Assembly (NCBI GenBank): GCA_024707205.1
Contig: JANQAD010000001.1
Span: 1,887,979-1,951,978, forward strand
From: Demequina sp.
GTDB lineage: Bacteria > Actinomycetota > Actinomycetes > Actinomycetales > Demequinaceae
Direction: 5' to 3'
DNA length: 64,000 bases
Shown: positions 9,619 to 19,102 of the stretch, piece after piece
How positions within the stretch are numbered: position 1 is the first letter of the stretch
How the letters are laid out: each line of letters begins with the position of its first letter
Program-made: the position numbers and the translations under genes
The notes under the pieces: generated by a model
Database searches by the model: none
Told to the model about the DNA's origin: nothing
Seen by the model: only the letters and a program-made list of their open reading frames with translations

Positions 9619-12600
9619 TTACTTCACCTTCGTGGACTTGGCGCCCTTCGCCGAGAGGTCGTGGTAGCCCTTCTTGTGAACCGTGACCTTGACCGAGAGG
9701 TACGAGCCGCGATCCGCCTTCACCAGGGTGTACGTGGACTTGGTCGCGCCCTTGATCGCCTTGCCATTGCGATACCACTGGTAGCTGTACGAATCCGGCT
9801 TGGGCGACCATGAGCCGACCTTGACCTTCTGCGTGTGCCCCACCTTCAGCGTTCCGGTGATCTTGGGGATCGTCCAGCCGGTGAAGTACAGCTTGGCGAT
9901 GGTCTTTGCGCCCGACGCTGTGGTCACCGTCGCGTACCCCGAGCGCTTGGCGGTGACCTTCACGGTGATCTTTGACCCAGCGTCCGCCTTCGTGAGCTTG
10001 TAGGTGGACTTGGTCGCCTTCGCGATCGCCTTGCCGTCCCGGTACCACTGGTACTTCACGGTAGTCGGCTGTGGCGACCACGTGCCCACGTGCGCCGTGA
10101 GCTTGTAGCCGGGCCACGCCGCCCCCGTGATTGTCGGCTTCGGCGTCTTCGTGAAGAACTTCGGCAGCGTCACCGAGTTCGAGGTTTTCGCAGTGGTCGC
10201 GTAGCCGGCCTTGCTCGCCGTCACCGTGACGGTGATCTTGGTGCCCGAGTCCGCGGCCTTGATGGTGTAAATGGCAGCCTTGGCGCCCGAAATTGCCTTG
10301 CCGTTGCGGTACCACTGGTACTTCACTGTGGCGGGTGCCGGTGCCCACGTGCCTGCGTGCGCCGTGAGCTTGGAGCCAACGGCCTTGGTGCCCGTGATGG
10401 TGGGCTTTGGCGCGGTGGTGAATGCGCGGTCGGGAAGCGTCACCCTGGCGTTGGGTGCCGAGAGGAAGCCTGCGGCCGCGCTCAGCGCCGAGTTCCAGTT
10501 GACCGTGATCTCATTTGTCGAGTACGACGTGATGTCGTCCACGTAGCACAGCTGCGGCGCGCAGTCCTTGTTGGGGTACAGCGCGGCGAACGTGGGGTCC
10601 CACGTCCCTGACTGCGCGTTGGGCCCTCCGGACACCGCGCCTTGCGGCGGGTGCGGGTACTCGGGGTTGAGCTGGGCCGCGAACCAGCGAGAGTGCTGGT
10701 TCTGGCTGTACTGGGTGCCGTAGCCCGTGACAAACGAGTTGGCGAGCGCGTTGCGCCCAAGGATGTAGTCCATGGACTCGTACGCCGCGTTCTTCAGGTC
10801 TGCGGAGCCGCTGAGGTCAAAGCCCGCCGCGAGCACCACGATGTTGTTGAGCACCTGGCTGTTGGAGCCCCAGACGTAGCCGTTCTCCGGAAGCGCCTGG
10901 CCGAACGCCTCGCCCTGCTGCACGTGAGCGATGGCGTTGGCGCCAGCGACCACCTGGTCGGCGATCGCGAGGCGGTCAGGGAAAGCGCTGTCAACGGTCG
11001 CGAGGTCGATCTTGGCGATTGCGTCCAGCTGGTCCCAACTGAAGCCGACCGTGGGGAACGAGTTCTCTGCGGCCACCGGCGAGGACTGGAGGAAGTCCTT
11101 GAACTCGGAGTCACCGGTGGTGAGGTAGAGCTCGGCGGCGGCCCAGTAGAACTCGTCGGTGACGTCGTTGTCGTTGTAGGGACCGCCGCCGTTGTTACCG
11201 TCGGCCGCCGTCGCGTAGATCGCGGGGTGGGCGAGCGCGGCCGCCCACGCGACCTTTGCCGCGTCGAGGAGATTCTGCGAATACGTGGGGTCATAGTCCG
11301 CGAACAGGCGTGCGCCCTGTGCGGCCGTGGCCGCGAGGTTGAGCGTCGCCGCGGTCGACGGGCGGTGCAGGTAGCGCGTCTTCGCGTCCTGGTCCGGCAT
11401 GAGCGGCAGGCCCGTCCAGCCGTAGTCGTGCACCTTGTGGTGCACCATGCCCGCGAGGTCCTGACCCTCCGGAACGGTCATCGACATCATGAAGTCGAGC
11501 TCCCACTTCGCCTCGTCGAGGACGTCAGGGATGCCGTTCGAAGACTCGGGGACGTTGAGCGAGCCGTCGCCGAGCGCATCGGTCGCCTCCTGTCCCGCGC
11601 GCTTGGCACGCTCGTACGTGCCGAGTAGCTGGGCGGTGGCGATGCCGCCGTTGACCACGTACTTGCCGTGGTCTCCCGCGTCGTACCAGCCGCCCACCAC
11701 ATCGAGCGTGTAGTCGCACGTCCACGCCTCGCCGTACACGACGAGCGACTCCGCCTCCGGCTGGCAGCCGACGTTGTCGTCGCCTTGGTTGATGTCGCTG
11801 CCGCCTGCGGTCGAGGCGTGACCGGCGGGGCGCGCGTAGTCGTCGCCGACAATGGACGCCTCGATCGGCGTGCCGGAGCGCACCAGGTAGAAGTAGTCGA
11901 GGGCGTCCTTCAGCAGTCCGCCGTACAAGGACGAGCCGATCGTGAACGGATAACTGGTGTCGCCGTCGGCCGTCAGTACGTAGGTGCCGTCCGGGTAGGT
12001 GCCCGCGAAGTCGATCACGTGCACGTCCTCGTTGGACGACTCGTCTGTTCCCTTGGGCGTGGATATGCCCGACGCCACGGTTGTGTCATCGCTCGTGCGC
12101 TTCAGTTCCCATGCGACCGGGTTGGTGGCGTCCGTCACCAGGGTGGCGCGCTTGGGGCCGTCGGTGAGGTAGCCCACCTGGTTGACCTTCACGCGCGGCC
12201 CGGTCTCCGGGGCGTAGGCGGGCTTGGTGCCGCCGCTCACCAGGGACACGTTGTCCAGGCAGAACGTCCACGGGCTCGACGCGCCGCCAAGCTGGAAGGC
12301 GATCTGGGCGTTGGCGCTCGCGCTGTTCATCGTGAAGTACACGACGTAGTCCTTCGCCGTGGCGCCGGGCGTCTCGTTGTACTCGGTGTACACGGTGTAG
12401 GGCGATTGCCCAAGGCCAACCAGCGCGCGCATCGGGCCGCCTGTGCCGGAGGCGCTGAAGCGAAGGGTGTACGGGCCCGCGGGAAGCTGCATGCCGTCGT
12501 AGTGGACGTTGATGTCCCAAGGGTTCGTGGTGCCGCCGGGAACCGCCACGCAGAGGGCGCCGCTGTCCGTGGTGGAGCTCGTGACGCCGTCGGTCGACCA

Positions 12601-13995
12601 CGGCGCCTTGTCCGAGTCGAATGTGCCGTTGGTGACGTACTCCACGGCGGGGGCGCCGAGGAAGACGTTGTCGATGCACACGTCGTATGAGACGGCGCCG
12701 ATGCTGCCGAACTGGAACGCGAGCCCCGCCACCGGAACCGCGTCAGGGAGGGAGAACGAGAGCGAGTAGTGGGTCATCGCCTCGCCCGTCACCGCGGTGG
12801 AGGCATACGTGGTCCAGCTGCCACCGGTCTGTTGAACGATCGCCGAGAACGAGCCCGTTGTAGAGGCATCGAACGAGAACTCATAGTCGCCCGCGGGAAG
12901 TTCGAGGTTGTTGTAGCTGAGGCCGGCGTCATACACGTTGGCGACGGGACCCGTCACGGTGGCGCAGTAGGCGCCGCTGGACGCGCCGCCGACCACCGAG
13001 CCCTGGTTCGCGTAGGCGCCCCACGGGCTCAGGTCCGACGCAAAGTCGCCGTTGTCGAGGAGGTTGACGCCGCCCTGGAGCGCTGGCTCTTGGGGTTCCT
13101 CGGGACCGCTCGCCTCGACGACCGTGAGCGTCACGTTGTCGAAGCACACGTCCTCGCCGCCCACCTCGAACAACAGCTTCCCGGCGCCGGCCGCGAGGTC
13201 GAAGTCGAAGGACTGGTGGGACCACGCCGTGGGATCAGAGACCGTGAACTCCTGGCCAAGCTGCGAGGTGCCGTCGGGCACCTCGACATTCGCCTTGTAG
13301 GTGCCCTGGCCCTTCACATCGAAGGACAGGGTGGCGTCGCCGGCAACCGCTGTCCAGCCGCTGAACCCGAGTCCCGCGTCCCAGCGATTCGCGGCATCGG
13401 TGGTGTAGCAGATCGCTCCATCGGTGACATTGATGGCGAAGCTCGCGCCGCCGTTGGTGTAGCCCCAATAGCCAGGGTCGCCGGATTCGAAGTCGTGGCT
13501 GAGAAGGGTGATGGCATCGGCGGCCTTGTCGGTCACCGAGATGTTGTCGAAGCAGACGGTGTGCCCACCCGCTTCGCCACCCACCTCGAAGAGGACCTTG
13601 GCGTTGGCGGTGTCCGCGGCGGTGAAGTCGTAGGTCAAGGTCTGGGTGCCGGTGACGGTGAACTCCTGGCCCAGGACGTTGGTGTTCTCCGGGGTCTCGA
13701 CGTTGACCTTGAAGGTGCCTTCGCCGGTCACGGTGAACGCAATCGTCTTGTCGCCGGCGGTCATGGGGATGCCGTCTTGACCGACGCCCGCGTCCCAGCG
13801 GTTGGCGGCGCTCGACGTAGCGCACAGCTGGCCGTCGACGTTGGCGAGGCTGGCTCCATAGGACCACCACGGGTCCACCGAACTGTCGAAGGTCCCGTTG
13901 GTCACGTCCGCTTGCGCTGCGACGGTTCCTGTGAGCGTGATCGCGACGGCCACGATCGTCGCCGCGGCAACGCGACGAAGTACAGTGCTGTTCAC
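9619..13995 (-). CDS. Secreted GH9 cellulase with four CBM4/9-type modules and three Ig-like repeats
   Basis: Extracellular endo- or processive beta-1,4-glucanase (1,458 aa). The GTG at 13995 follows AAAGGAG. The signal peptide ends TVAAQA before DVTNGTFDS. Four carbohydrate-binding modules follow, each starting like NGTFDS/NGDFAS and ending with C-(F/I/L)-D-N (VCFDN, VCFDN, VCIDN, FCLDN). Next comes the N-terminal Ig-like domain of GH9 enzymes (KVNQVGYLTDGPKRATLV), then the GH9 catalytic domain with GGWYDAGDHGKYV (catalytic Asp region) and TNEITVNWN (catalytic Glu). The C-terminus has three about 90-aa repeats with YQWYRNGKAI or YQWYRDGKAI and KAD.G motifs, Lys-rich and ending STKVK, plausibly for wall association. 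Two LacI-type operators lie upstream, so sugar-controlled repression is likely. It probably works with the GH5 cellulase at 32685. Confidence 0.93.
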   Translation of the reverse strand: MNSTVLRRVAAATIVAVAITLTGTVAAQADVTNGTFDSSVDPWWSYGASLANVDGQLCATSSAANRWDAGVGQDGIPMTAGDKTIAFTVTGEGTFKVNVETPENTNVLGQEFTVTGTQTLTYDFTAADTANAKVLFEVGGEAGGHTVCFDNISVTDKAADAITLLSHDFESGDPGYWGYTNGGASFAINVTDGAICYTTDAANRWDAGLGFSGWTAVAGDATLSFDVKGQGTYKANVEVPDGTSQLGQEFTVSDPTAWSHQSFDFDLAAGAGKLLFEVGGEDVCFDNVTLTVVEASGPEEPQEPALQGGVNLLDNGDFASDLSPWGAYANQGSVVGGASSGAYCATVTGPVANVYDAGLSYNNLELPAGDYEFSFDASTTGSFSAIVQQTGGSWTTYASTAVTGEAMTHYSLSFSLPDAVPVAGLAFQFGSIGAVSYDVCIDNVFLGAPAVEYVTNGTFDSDKAPWSTDGVTSSTTDSGALCVAVPGGTTNPWDINVHYDGMQLPAGPYTLRFSASGTGGPMRALVGLGQSPYTVYTEYNETPGATAKDYVVYFTMNSASANAQIAFQLGGASSPWTFCLDNVSLVSGGTKPAYAPETGPRVKVNQVGYLTDGPKRATLVTDATNPVAWELKRTSDDTTVASGISTPKGTDESSNEDVHVIDFAGTYPDGTYVLTADGDTSYPFTIGSSLYGGLLKDALDYFYLVRSGTPIEASIVGDDYARPAGHASTAGGSDINQGDDNVGCQPEAESLVVYGEAWTCDYTLDVVGGWYDAGDHGKYVVNGGIATAQLLGTYERAKRAGQEATDALGDGSLNVPESSNGIPDVLDEAKWELDFMMSMTVPEGQDLAGMVHHKVHDYGWTGLPLMPDQDAKTRYLHRPSTAATLNLAATAAQGARLFADYDPTYSQNLLDAAKVAWAAALAHPAIYATAADGNNGGGPYNDNDVTDEFYWAAAELYLTTGDSEFKDFLQSSPVAAENSFPTVGFSWDQLDAIAKIDLATVDSAFPDRLAIADQVVAGANAIAHVQQGEAFGQALPENGYVWGSNSQVLNNIVVLAAGFDLSGSADLKNAAYESMDYILGRNALANSFVTGYGTQYSQNQHSRWFAAQLNPEYPHPPQGAVSGGPNAQSGTWDPTFAALYPNKDCAPQLCYVDDITSYSTNEITVNWNSALSAAAGFLSAPNARVTLPDRAFTTAPKPTITGTKAVGSKLTAHAGTWAPAPATVKYQWYRNGKAISGAKAAIYTIKAADSGTKITVTVTASKAGYATTAKTSNSVTLPKFFTKTPKPTITGAAWPGYKLTAHVGTWSPQPTTVKYQWYRDGKAIAKATKSTYKLTKADAGSKITVKVTAKRSGYATVTTASGAKTIAKLYFTGWTIPKITGTLKVGHTQKVKVGSWSPKPDSYSYQWYRNGKAIKGATKSTYTLVKADRGSYLSVKVTVHKKGYHDLSAKGAKSTKVK

Positions 13996-14020
13996 CTTGA
14001 CTCCTTTGTCAACGGCACCG

Positions 14021-14034
14021 GCGAAACGTTTCGC
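14021..14034. promoter_or_regulatory. LacI-type operator O1 upstream of GH9 cellulase
   Basis: GCGAAACGTTTCGC is a perfect 14-bp palindrome with the central CG and AAACGTTT core typical of LacI/GalR-family operators. It sits 26 bases upstream of the GTG start, just downstream of a possible -10 (TAGCAT on the minus strand, near 14045-14050), where bound repressor would block transcription. Confidence 0.7.
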
Positions 14035-14096
14035 GGGTTGTGGCGGATGCTAACAGCGGCTCTGTTTGGCGGCGCAAACGCTCAGGTGAGGTTCTC

Positions 14097-14108
14097 CGAA
14101 ACGGTTCG
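14097..14108. promoter_or_regulatory. LacI-type operator O2 upstream of GH9 cellulase
   Basis: CGAAACGGTTCG matches the O1 core CGAAACGTTTCG at 11 of 12 bases. Its centre is 75 bp from O1, close to seven helical turns, which would allow repressor looping across the promoter. Confidence 0.55.
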
Positions 14109-14197
14109 CTGTTCACGCGCACATTTGTGGGAAGCCTCCAAGGACCGTGGGAGAAAACTGTGCGTCGAAGCGCACTGGGCGCCGGTGGCGCACCTCG

Positions 14198-14920
14198 TCA
14201 TCCAAGGTGCGTGCGGATCAGGACGTCGCTGAGCTGGCGGGCGGCGTCGAGCACCGCGCCTGAGTGCTCCTTGCCGGGCGTGGAGCCAAGGCGCTCGGCG
14301 GGCCCGGAGATCGAGACGGCGGCGATCACCGTCCCTGATGTGCCCCATACGGGGGCGCTCACCGAGCTCACGCCGGCCTCGCGCTCCGAAGAGCTCTCCG
14401 CGTATCCGCGCTCGCGAACCACGGCGAGGTCGTTCGCGGTGAAGCGCGCTGTCGCGAGAGCAGGGTGGATGACTTCCGGGGTCTCCCACGCGAGCAGCAC
14501 CTTCGCGGCGGATCCGGCCGTCATGGTCATGGTGGTGCCCACCGGGATCGAGTCCCTGAGGCCCACCGGACGGTCCACGGCCGCGATGCAGATGCGCTGC
14601 GAACCGTGGCGGCGGTAGAGCTGGCTGGACTCGCCGGTGCGGTCCCGCAGGGTAGTCAGCACGGGAAGGGCGGCGCTCACCAGGCGGTCCTCGCCGACGG
14701 CCGCGGCAAGGGCAGCGAAGCGGTTGCCGAGGACGAACGCGCCGGTGGCGTCGCGGCCCACGAGGTGGTGGTGTTCGAGGGCCAGGGCTAGCCGGTGCAC
14801 GGTTGGGCGCGCAAGATGGGTGGCATCAACAAGTTCGGCGAGGGTGGCGGGGCCGTCCTCGAGCCGGGCGAGGATGGCTGACGTCTTGTCAATGACGCCA
14901 ACGCCGCTATGATTGTCCAT
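14198..14920 (-). CDS. IclR-family transcriptional regulator (NdgR/LtbR-like) divergent from leuCD
   Basis: A 240-aa DNA-binding regulator. Residues 10-65 form the IclR winged helix (TLAELVDATHLARPTVHRLALALEHH) and the rest is the effector domain, with ISGPAERLG near the C-terminus. In Streptomyces (NdgR) and Corynebacterium (LtbR), IclR proteins encoded next to leuCD control leucine and other amino-acid genes, so the same job is likely here. The ATG at 14920 has no Shine-Dalgarno. A promoter with -35 TAGACA and -10 TAATAT is placed so that transcription should start at the A of ATG, meaning a leaderless mRNA. A palindrome in the spacer suggests autoregulation. Confidence 0.88.
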   Translation of the reverse strand: MDNHSGVGVIDKTSAILARLEDGPATLAELVDATHLARPTVHRLALALEHHHLVGRDATGAFVLGNRFAALAAAVGEDRLVSAALPVLTTLRDRTGESSQLYRRHGSQRICIAAVDRPVGLRDSIPVGTTMTMTAGSAAKVLLAWETPEVIHPALATARFTANDLAVVRERGYAESSSEREAGVSSVSAPVWGTSGTVIAAVSISGPAERLGSTPGKEHSGAVLDAARQLSDVLIRTHLG

Positions 14921-14926
14921 AGAGCG

Positions 14927-14956
14927 ATATTAGCGTCTCACATCGTGAGATGTCTA
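14927..14956 (-). promoter_or_regulatory. Leaderless iclR promoter containing a GTGAGA palindrome
   Basis: On the minus strand, -35 TAGACA (14951-14956), an 18-bp spacer and -10 TAATAT (14927-14932) precede the regulator's ATG by 6 bases. The spacer holds TCTCAC-ATC-GTGAGA (14936-14950), two 6-bp arms around 3 bases. This is the best operator candidate for the IclR protein on both its own promoter and the divergent leuC promoter. Confidence 0.6.
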
Positions 14957-14991
14957 GAGTATTGACAAGGGTAAGGAAGTAGGAGCACGAC

Positions 14992-16410
14992 ATGGGCACG
15001 ACTCTCGCCGAGAAGCTGTGGGACTCCCACCTGGTCCGCAAGGGTGAGGGCGGCGCGCCCGACCTCATCTACATCGACCTCCACATGTGTCACGAGGTCA
15101 CCTCGCCGCAGGCATTCGAGGGACTCCGCCTCGCCGGCCGCCAGGTTCGCCGCACGGACCTCACCATCGCGACCGAGGACCACAACACCCCAACCCTCAA
15201 CATCGACCTGCCCATCGCCGACGAGACCTCGCGCGTGCAGATCGACACCCTGCGCAACAACGCCAAGGAGTTCGGCGTCCGCATCCACTCTCTCGGCGAC
15301 GCCGACCAGGGCGTCGTCCACGTCGTGGGCCCGCAGCTCGGCATCACGATGCCCGGCATGACGATCGTCTGCGGAGACTCGCACACGTCCACGCACGGCG
15401 CGTTCGGCTCGCTCGCCTTCGGCATCGGCACGTCCGAGGTGGAGCACGTGCTCGCCACCCAGACGCTGCCCCTCAAGGCGTTCAAGACGATGGCGATCAA
15501 CGTCGTGGGCTCGCTGCCGAAGGGCACCACGGCCAAGGACATCATCCTCGCGGTTATCGCGAAGATCGGCACCGGCGGCGGCCAGGGCTACGTGCTCGAG
15601 TACCGCGGCGAGGCCATCCGCGCGCTGTCCATGGAGGCGCGCATGACGATCTGCAACATGTCGATCGAGGCCGGCGCTCGCGCGGGCCTCATCGCCCCTG
15701 ACCAGACCACCTTCGACTACGTCCACGGCCGCCCCCACGCGCCGGAGGGTGCGGACTGGGATGCGGCAGTCGAGTACTGGAAGACGCTCGTCACCGACGA
15801 GGACGCCGTCTTCGACACCGAGGTGGTTCTCGAGGCTAGCGACCTAGAGCCGTTCGTGACCTGGGGCACCAACCCCGGCCAGGGCCTGCCGATCTCCGCG
15901 AAGGTCCCCAGCCCGGAGGACTTCGCCGACGAGACGGACCGTGAGGCCGCCGCCAACGCGCTCGCCTACATGGGCCTCACGCCGGGCACGCCCCTGCGCG
16001 ACATCCGCATCGACACGGTGTTCCTTGGCTCGTGCACCAACGGCCGCATCGAGGACCTCCGCGCGGCCGCGGACATCATCAAGGGACGCACCAAGGCAGA
16101 GGGGACGCGCATGCTCGTCGTGCCTGGCAGCGCCCGCGTTCGCCTGCAGGCCGAGGCCGAGGGCCTCGACCAGATCTTCATCGACTTCGGTGCCGAATGG
16201 CGCAACGCCGGCTGCTCGATGTGCCTTGGCATGAACCCCGACCAGCTCGCTCCGCAGGAGCGCAGCGCGTCCACCTCGAACCGCAACTTCGAGGGACGCC
16301 AGGGCAAGGGCGGCCGCACCCACCTCGTGAGCCCGCTCGTCGCGGCCGCCACCGCGGTGCGCGGCACACTGTCCACCCCCGCCGACCTCGACGTGCCTGC
16401 GCTCGTCTGA
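14992..16410 (+). CDS. leuC: 3-isopropylmalate dehydratase large subunit
   Basis: LeuC (472 aa) with LeuD isomerises 2-isopropylmalate to 3-isopropylmalate in leucine synthesis, using a [4Fe-4S] cluster. Aconitase-family motifs are clear: [30 protein letters not shown] (first cluster Cys) and [10 protein letters not shown] (the CxxC pair). The C-terminus [20 protein letters not shown] is standard. ATG 14992 follows AGGAG at 14981-14985. leuD begins 15 bases after the stop, so the two are one operon, divergent from the IclR regulator. Length is normal. Confidence 0.98.
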   Translation: MGTTLAEKLWDSHLVRKGEGGAPDLIYIDLHMCHEVTSPQAFEGLRLAGRQVRRTDLTIATEDHNTPTLNIDLPIADETSRVQIDTLRNNAKEFGVRIHSLGDADQGVVHVVGPQLGITMPGMTIVCGDSHTSTHGAFGSLAFGIGTSEVEHVLATQTLPLKAFKTMAINVVGSLPKGTTAKDIILAVIAKIGTGGGQGYVLEYRGEAIRALSMEARMTICNMSIEAGARAGLIAPDQTTFDYVHGRPHAPEGADWDAAVEYWKTLVTDEDAVFDTEVVLEASDLEPFVTWGTNPGQGLPISAKVPSPEDFADETDREAAANALAYMGLTPGTPLRDIRIDTVFLGSCTNGRIEDLRAAADIIKGRTKAEGTRMLVVPGSARVRLQAEAEGLDQIFIDFGAEWRNAGCSMCLGMNPDQLAPQERSASTSNRNFEGRQGKGGRTHLVSPLVAAATAVRGTLSTPADLDVPALV

Positions 16411-16425
16411 ACCCGAGGACAACTG

Positions 16426-17064
16426 ATGGAGAAGTTCACCACCCACACCGGCGTCGGCGTTCCGCTGCGCCGTTCCAATGTGGACACCGACCAGATCATC
16501 CCTGCCGTCTACCTCAAGCGCGTCACCAAGACGGGCTTCGAGGACGCGCTCTTCGCCGCCTGGCGCGGCGACCCCGAGTTCATCCTCAACCAGGAGGAGT
16601 ACACGCACGGCAGTGTCCTCGTTGCCGGTCCCGACTTCGGCACCGGCTCCTCGCGAGAGCACGCGGTGTGGGCGCTCAAGGACTATGGCTTCCGCGTTGT
16701 CCTCGCGTCGCGCTTCGCGGACATCTTCCGCGGCAACTCCGGCAAGCAGGGGCTGCTCACGGGCATCCTCTCCCAGGAGAACGTGGAGCTCCTGTGGAAG
16801 ATCCTCGAGACCGAGCCCGGCAAGGAGATCACCGTCTCGCTTGAGGACCGCACCGTCACGTGCGGCGAGCTCACCGTGCCGTTCGAGATCGACGATTACG
16901 TGCGCTGGCGCCTCATGGAGGGCCTCGACGACATCGGCCTGACCCTCCAGCACGAGGAGGACATCACGGCCTTCGAGGCCACGCGTGAGTCCTGGCGCCC
17001 CAAGACCCTCCCGGCCAAGACGGAGCCCAAGGAGCACGTCGAGGCCGCGCGGCCGGTCGCCTAA
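16426..17064 (+). CDS. leuD: 3-isopropylmalate dehydratase small subunit
   Basis: LeuD (212 aa) forms the isopropylmalate isomerase heterodimer with LeuC. Swivel-domain motifs are present: [15 protein letters not shown] near residues 18-32, [17 protein letters not shown] and [17 protein letters not shown]. Length is normal. The P-loop kinase begins 12 bases downstream on the same strand and may be read through. Confidence 0.97.
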   Translation: MEKFTTHTGVGVPLRRSNVDTDQIIPAVYLKRVTKTGFEDALFAAWRGDPEFILNQEEYTHGSVLVAGPDFGTGSSREHAVWALKDYGFRVVLASRFADIFRGNSGKQGLLTGILSQENVELLWKILETEPGKEITVSLEDRTVTCGELTVPFEIDDYVRWRLMEGLDDIGLTLQHEEDITAFEATRESWRPKTLPAKTEPKEHVEAARPVA

Positions 17065-17076
17065 GGTTCGTGTTCC

Positions 17077-17637
17077 GTGCCGCGTCGCGTGCTCATCGGC
17101 ATCAGCGGCGGTCCCGGCACGGGCAAGTCGACCTTCGCCGCGCGCACCGTCACTGAGCTCGCCGCAAAGGGTGTCACGTCCGTTGTGGTGCCCATGGACG
17201 GCTTTCACCTGCCCGACGCTGTCTTGAGTGAGCGGGGGCTGCTGGCTTCGAAGGGGTCGCCAGCGACGTTCGATCGGGCCGGGTTCGAGGCCTTGCTTGA
17301 GCGCCTTCGCGACCCGGCGCTCGCGACCTTTGCGCCCGCGTACTCGCGCGAGCTCCACGAGGTGATTCCGGACGCGATCGAGGTGGGCCCCGAGGTGCAG
17401 ATAGTGCTGGTTGAGGGCAACTACCTGGGGCTTTGGGCGTCCACGGCGGCGCTTCTCGACGAGGTGTGGAAGCTCGAGGTGCCGTGGGAGGTGGCCCGCG
17501 AGCGGCTCATCGCGCGCCGGATCGCAACGGGCCGCGAGCCTCGAGAGGCGCAGGAGTGGGTGGACCGCGTCGACTCTCTCAATTTCATGCTCGTGCGGGA
17601 CTCGTTCGCCACGCGGGTGATCACGGACTTGGTATAG
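17077..17637 (+). CDS. P-loop nucleoside/nucleotide kinase family protein (uridine kinase/phosphoribulokinase superfamily)
   Basis: A 186-aa cytosolic kinase. GTG 17077 starts MPRRVLIGISGGPGTGKSTF, with Walker A GGPGTGKST at residues 11-19. MDGFHLPDAVL is the substrate-binding DGFH motif of the uridine kinase/pantothenate kinase fold. LVEGNYLGL matches the family's Walker-B-like strand, followed by R-rich lid segments (ERLIARRIATGREP). The family includes sugar kinases linked to ABC transporters (FrcK-like), but the substrate cannot be told from sequence. It lies immediately after leuD without an obvious metabolic link. One AGCGTCGGGC word lies at 17211-17220, reversed. Confidence 0.8.
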   Translation: MPRRVLIGISGGPGTGKSTFAARTVTELAAKGVTSVVVPMDGFHLPDAVLSERGLLASKGSPATFDRAGFEALLERLRDPALATFAPAYSRELHEVIPDAIEVGPEVQIVLVEGNYLGLWASTAALLDEVWKLEVPWEVARERLIARRIATGREPREAQEWVDRVDSLNFMLVRDSFATRVITDLV

Positions 17638-17661
17638 GTTCGCACCAGAACGGGGGATCCG

Positions 17662-18174
17662 ATGCAGCTCATCCGCACTCTCGCGATCGTCGCCGTAGTT
17701 GCCGTCCTCGCCACGGGCTGTACCGGAAACAAGGCTGACTCGATCAAGGGGTCCGATCACGCCGAGGCCGGCATCTGCATTGACCCCAACGAGAACCCCA
17801 ACGGGATCCTGACCGGCGTGAACTTTGTGGTGATGGGCGACAACTCGGCAGACCTCACGATCGGCGACGTCACTCTCATCGAGCCGCAGAACATCGACCT
17901 CCTTGAGTCATTCATCGTTCGCGACGGATCGTTCGACACCGCCACGATGGCACCTGAAGACATGGCGAACGGCGAACACGAGTTCGAGGCCGCGGCGGGG
18001 GCCGCGCTGGCGCCCGACGAGGTCGACTTCTCCGTTGCGGTGCAAGTCGTGGCGAAAGACCCCGCTAAGGTCGCGACCTTTTCCGGAGTGCGGGTGACCT
18101 ACGTCGACGAGGCTGGCAGTTCACGGTCCGAGGACAGCGCCTTGGATTTCTCGTTCTCGCCCGGCTGCGGCTAA
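17662..18174 (+). CDS. Small exported lipoprotein of unknown function
   Basis: A 170-aa protein. MQLIRTLAIVAVVAVLATGCTGNK is a lipoprotein signal peptide with lipobox LATGC, so Cys20 would be lipidated and the protein anchored outside the membrane. The mature part is acidic and predicted beta-rich, with no motif I recognise. Its stop TAA (18172-18174) overlaps the stop of the convergent PfkB gene, so the two mRNAs overlap at their ends. Confidence 0.75.
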   Translation: MQLIRTLAIVAVVAVLATGCTGNKADSIKGSDHAEAGICIDPNENPNGILTGVNFVVMGDNSADLTIGDVTLIEPQNIDLLESFIVRDGSFDTATMAPEDMANGEHEFEAAAGAALAPDEVDFSVAVQVVAKDPAKVATFSGVRVTYVDEAGSSRSEDSALDFSFSPGCG

Positions 18175-19049
18175 CTGAGCCATCCTCTGGTGCCGAAGCT
18201 CGTGATCGACTCGGCGACCACGCTCGCGGCGAACGCCAGGTCTGCCGGGAAGCGATCGCCGTCCAAGCCGAGCGTTGCGATCCGGTGCGCGAGAGCCCCG
18301 TGGAAGAAATCGCCCGCACCCAGGGTGTCGACCACGCCCTTGACCGGCGGCACCGTGATCTCGCCGGAACCGCCCGGACACATGTACAGGATCGAGTCGC
18401 CGCCGCGCGTGATCGCGGCCCACATGACGCCGCGGGCGCGCAAGTAGGCGAACACGGACTCGGGGCTGCCGTCGGTGCCGGGGGGACGGAACACGGCGGA
18501 CGCGGCCACAACGTCGACGCTTTGCAGGAACTCGTCGGTGTACGGCCGCGAGCTGCCCGCATCGAGGACCACGGGGATGCCGTGCTCCCTCGCTTCGCGC
18601 GCGATGGGCAGGGAGATGGAGGGGAAGTAGCCATCTACCAGCACACATAATGTGTTATGAGTATCGAGAGCGTGTCCGCCCTCGAGGAGCAGGTCGGTCG
18701 CAGCCGACGTCGGCGACACGATCGCGCGCTCGCCCGTTGACGCCGTCACCATGATCGACGCCGAGATCGGCGGCCCCTCGTAACCCGCCGCGATGGCGAG
18801 CTCGACGCCGCACCCGGCCAGGTCGTCGGCGATGAGCGAGGTCACGGGATGCGAGGGGAGAGCCGTCACCAGCGTCGGCCGGCTGCCAAGGTGAGCACAC
18901 GCAACCGCAGCGTTCGTGGCCGGGCCTCCCGCCGCTGTGAAGAAGTCGAGGGCGGCCACCTTCTCGTCCGGTGAAGGCAGGCGCGTCACCAGGTGAACCA
19001 CGTCCCACGTGCACAGTCCCGCGAACACAACACGGGCGGGACCGGACAT
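18171..19049 (-). CDS. PfkB-family (ribokinase-like) sugar or nucleoside kinase
   Basis: A 292-aa ATP-dependent kinase. The N-terminus VVFAGLCTWDVVHLV carries the substrate-binding strand, AAGGPATNAAVACAHLG is PfkB signature 1, and DTLGAGDFFHGALAH near the C-terminus is signature 2 with the catalytic Asp and anion-hole GAGD. The substrate is probably a sugar or nucleoside but cannot be specified. The gene is divergent from murA. An AT-rich palindrome ACACAT-A-ATGTGT lies inside the coding region near 18643-18655, unlike the surrounding sequence. Confidence 0.88.
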   Translation of the reverse strand: MSGPARVVFAGLCTWDVVHLVTRLPSPDEKVAALDFFTAAGGPATNAAVACAHLGSRPTLVTALPSHPVTSLIADDLAGCGVELAIAAGYEGPPISASIMVTASTGERAIVSPTSAATDLLLEGGHALDTHNTLCVLVDGYFPSISLPIAREAREHGIPVVLDAGSSRPYTDEFLQSVDVVAASAVFRPPGTDGSPESVFAYLRARGVMWAAITRGGDSILYMCPGGSGEITVPPVKGVVDTLGAGDFFHGALAHRIATLGLDGDRFPADLAFAASVVAESITSFGTRGWLS

Positions 19050-19102
19050 GACGTCAGCCTACGATTGCGAGCAACGCGGGGCGGCAATGAGACACTAGAA
19101 CC

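Noticed and set aside
14962-14967. Exact TTGACA upstream of leuC
   Set aside because: A matching -10 would have to fall on the leuC ribosome site or inside the gene, and none is present.
15844-17760. A 638-codon minus-strand frame across leuC, leuD and the kinase
   Set aside because: Shadow of conserved plus-strand genes, with a His/Arg/Gly-rich translation typical of antisense frames in GC-rich DNA.
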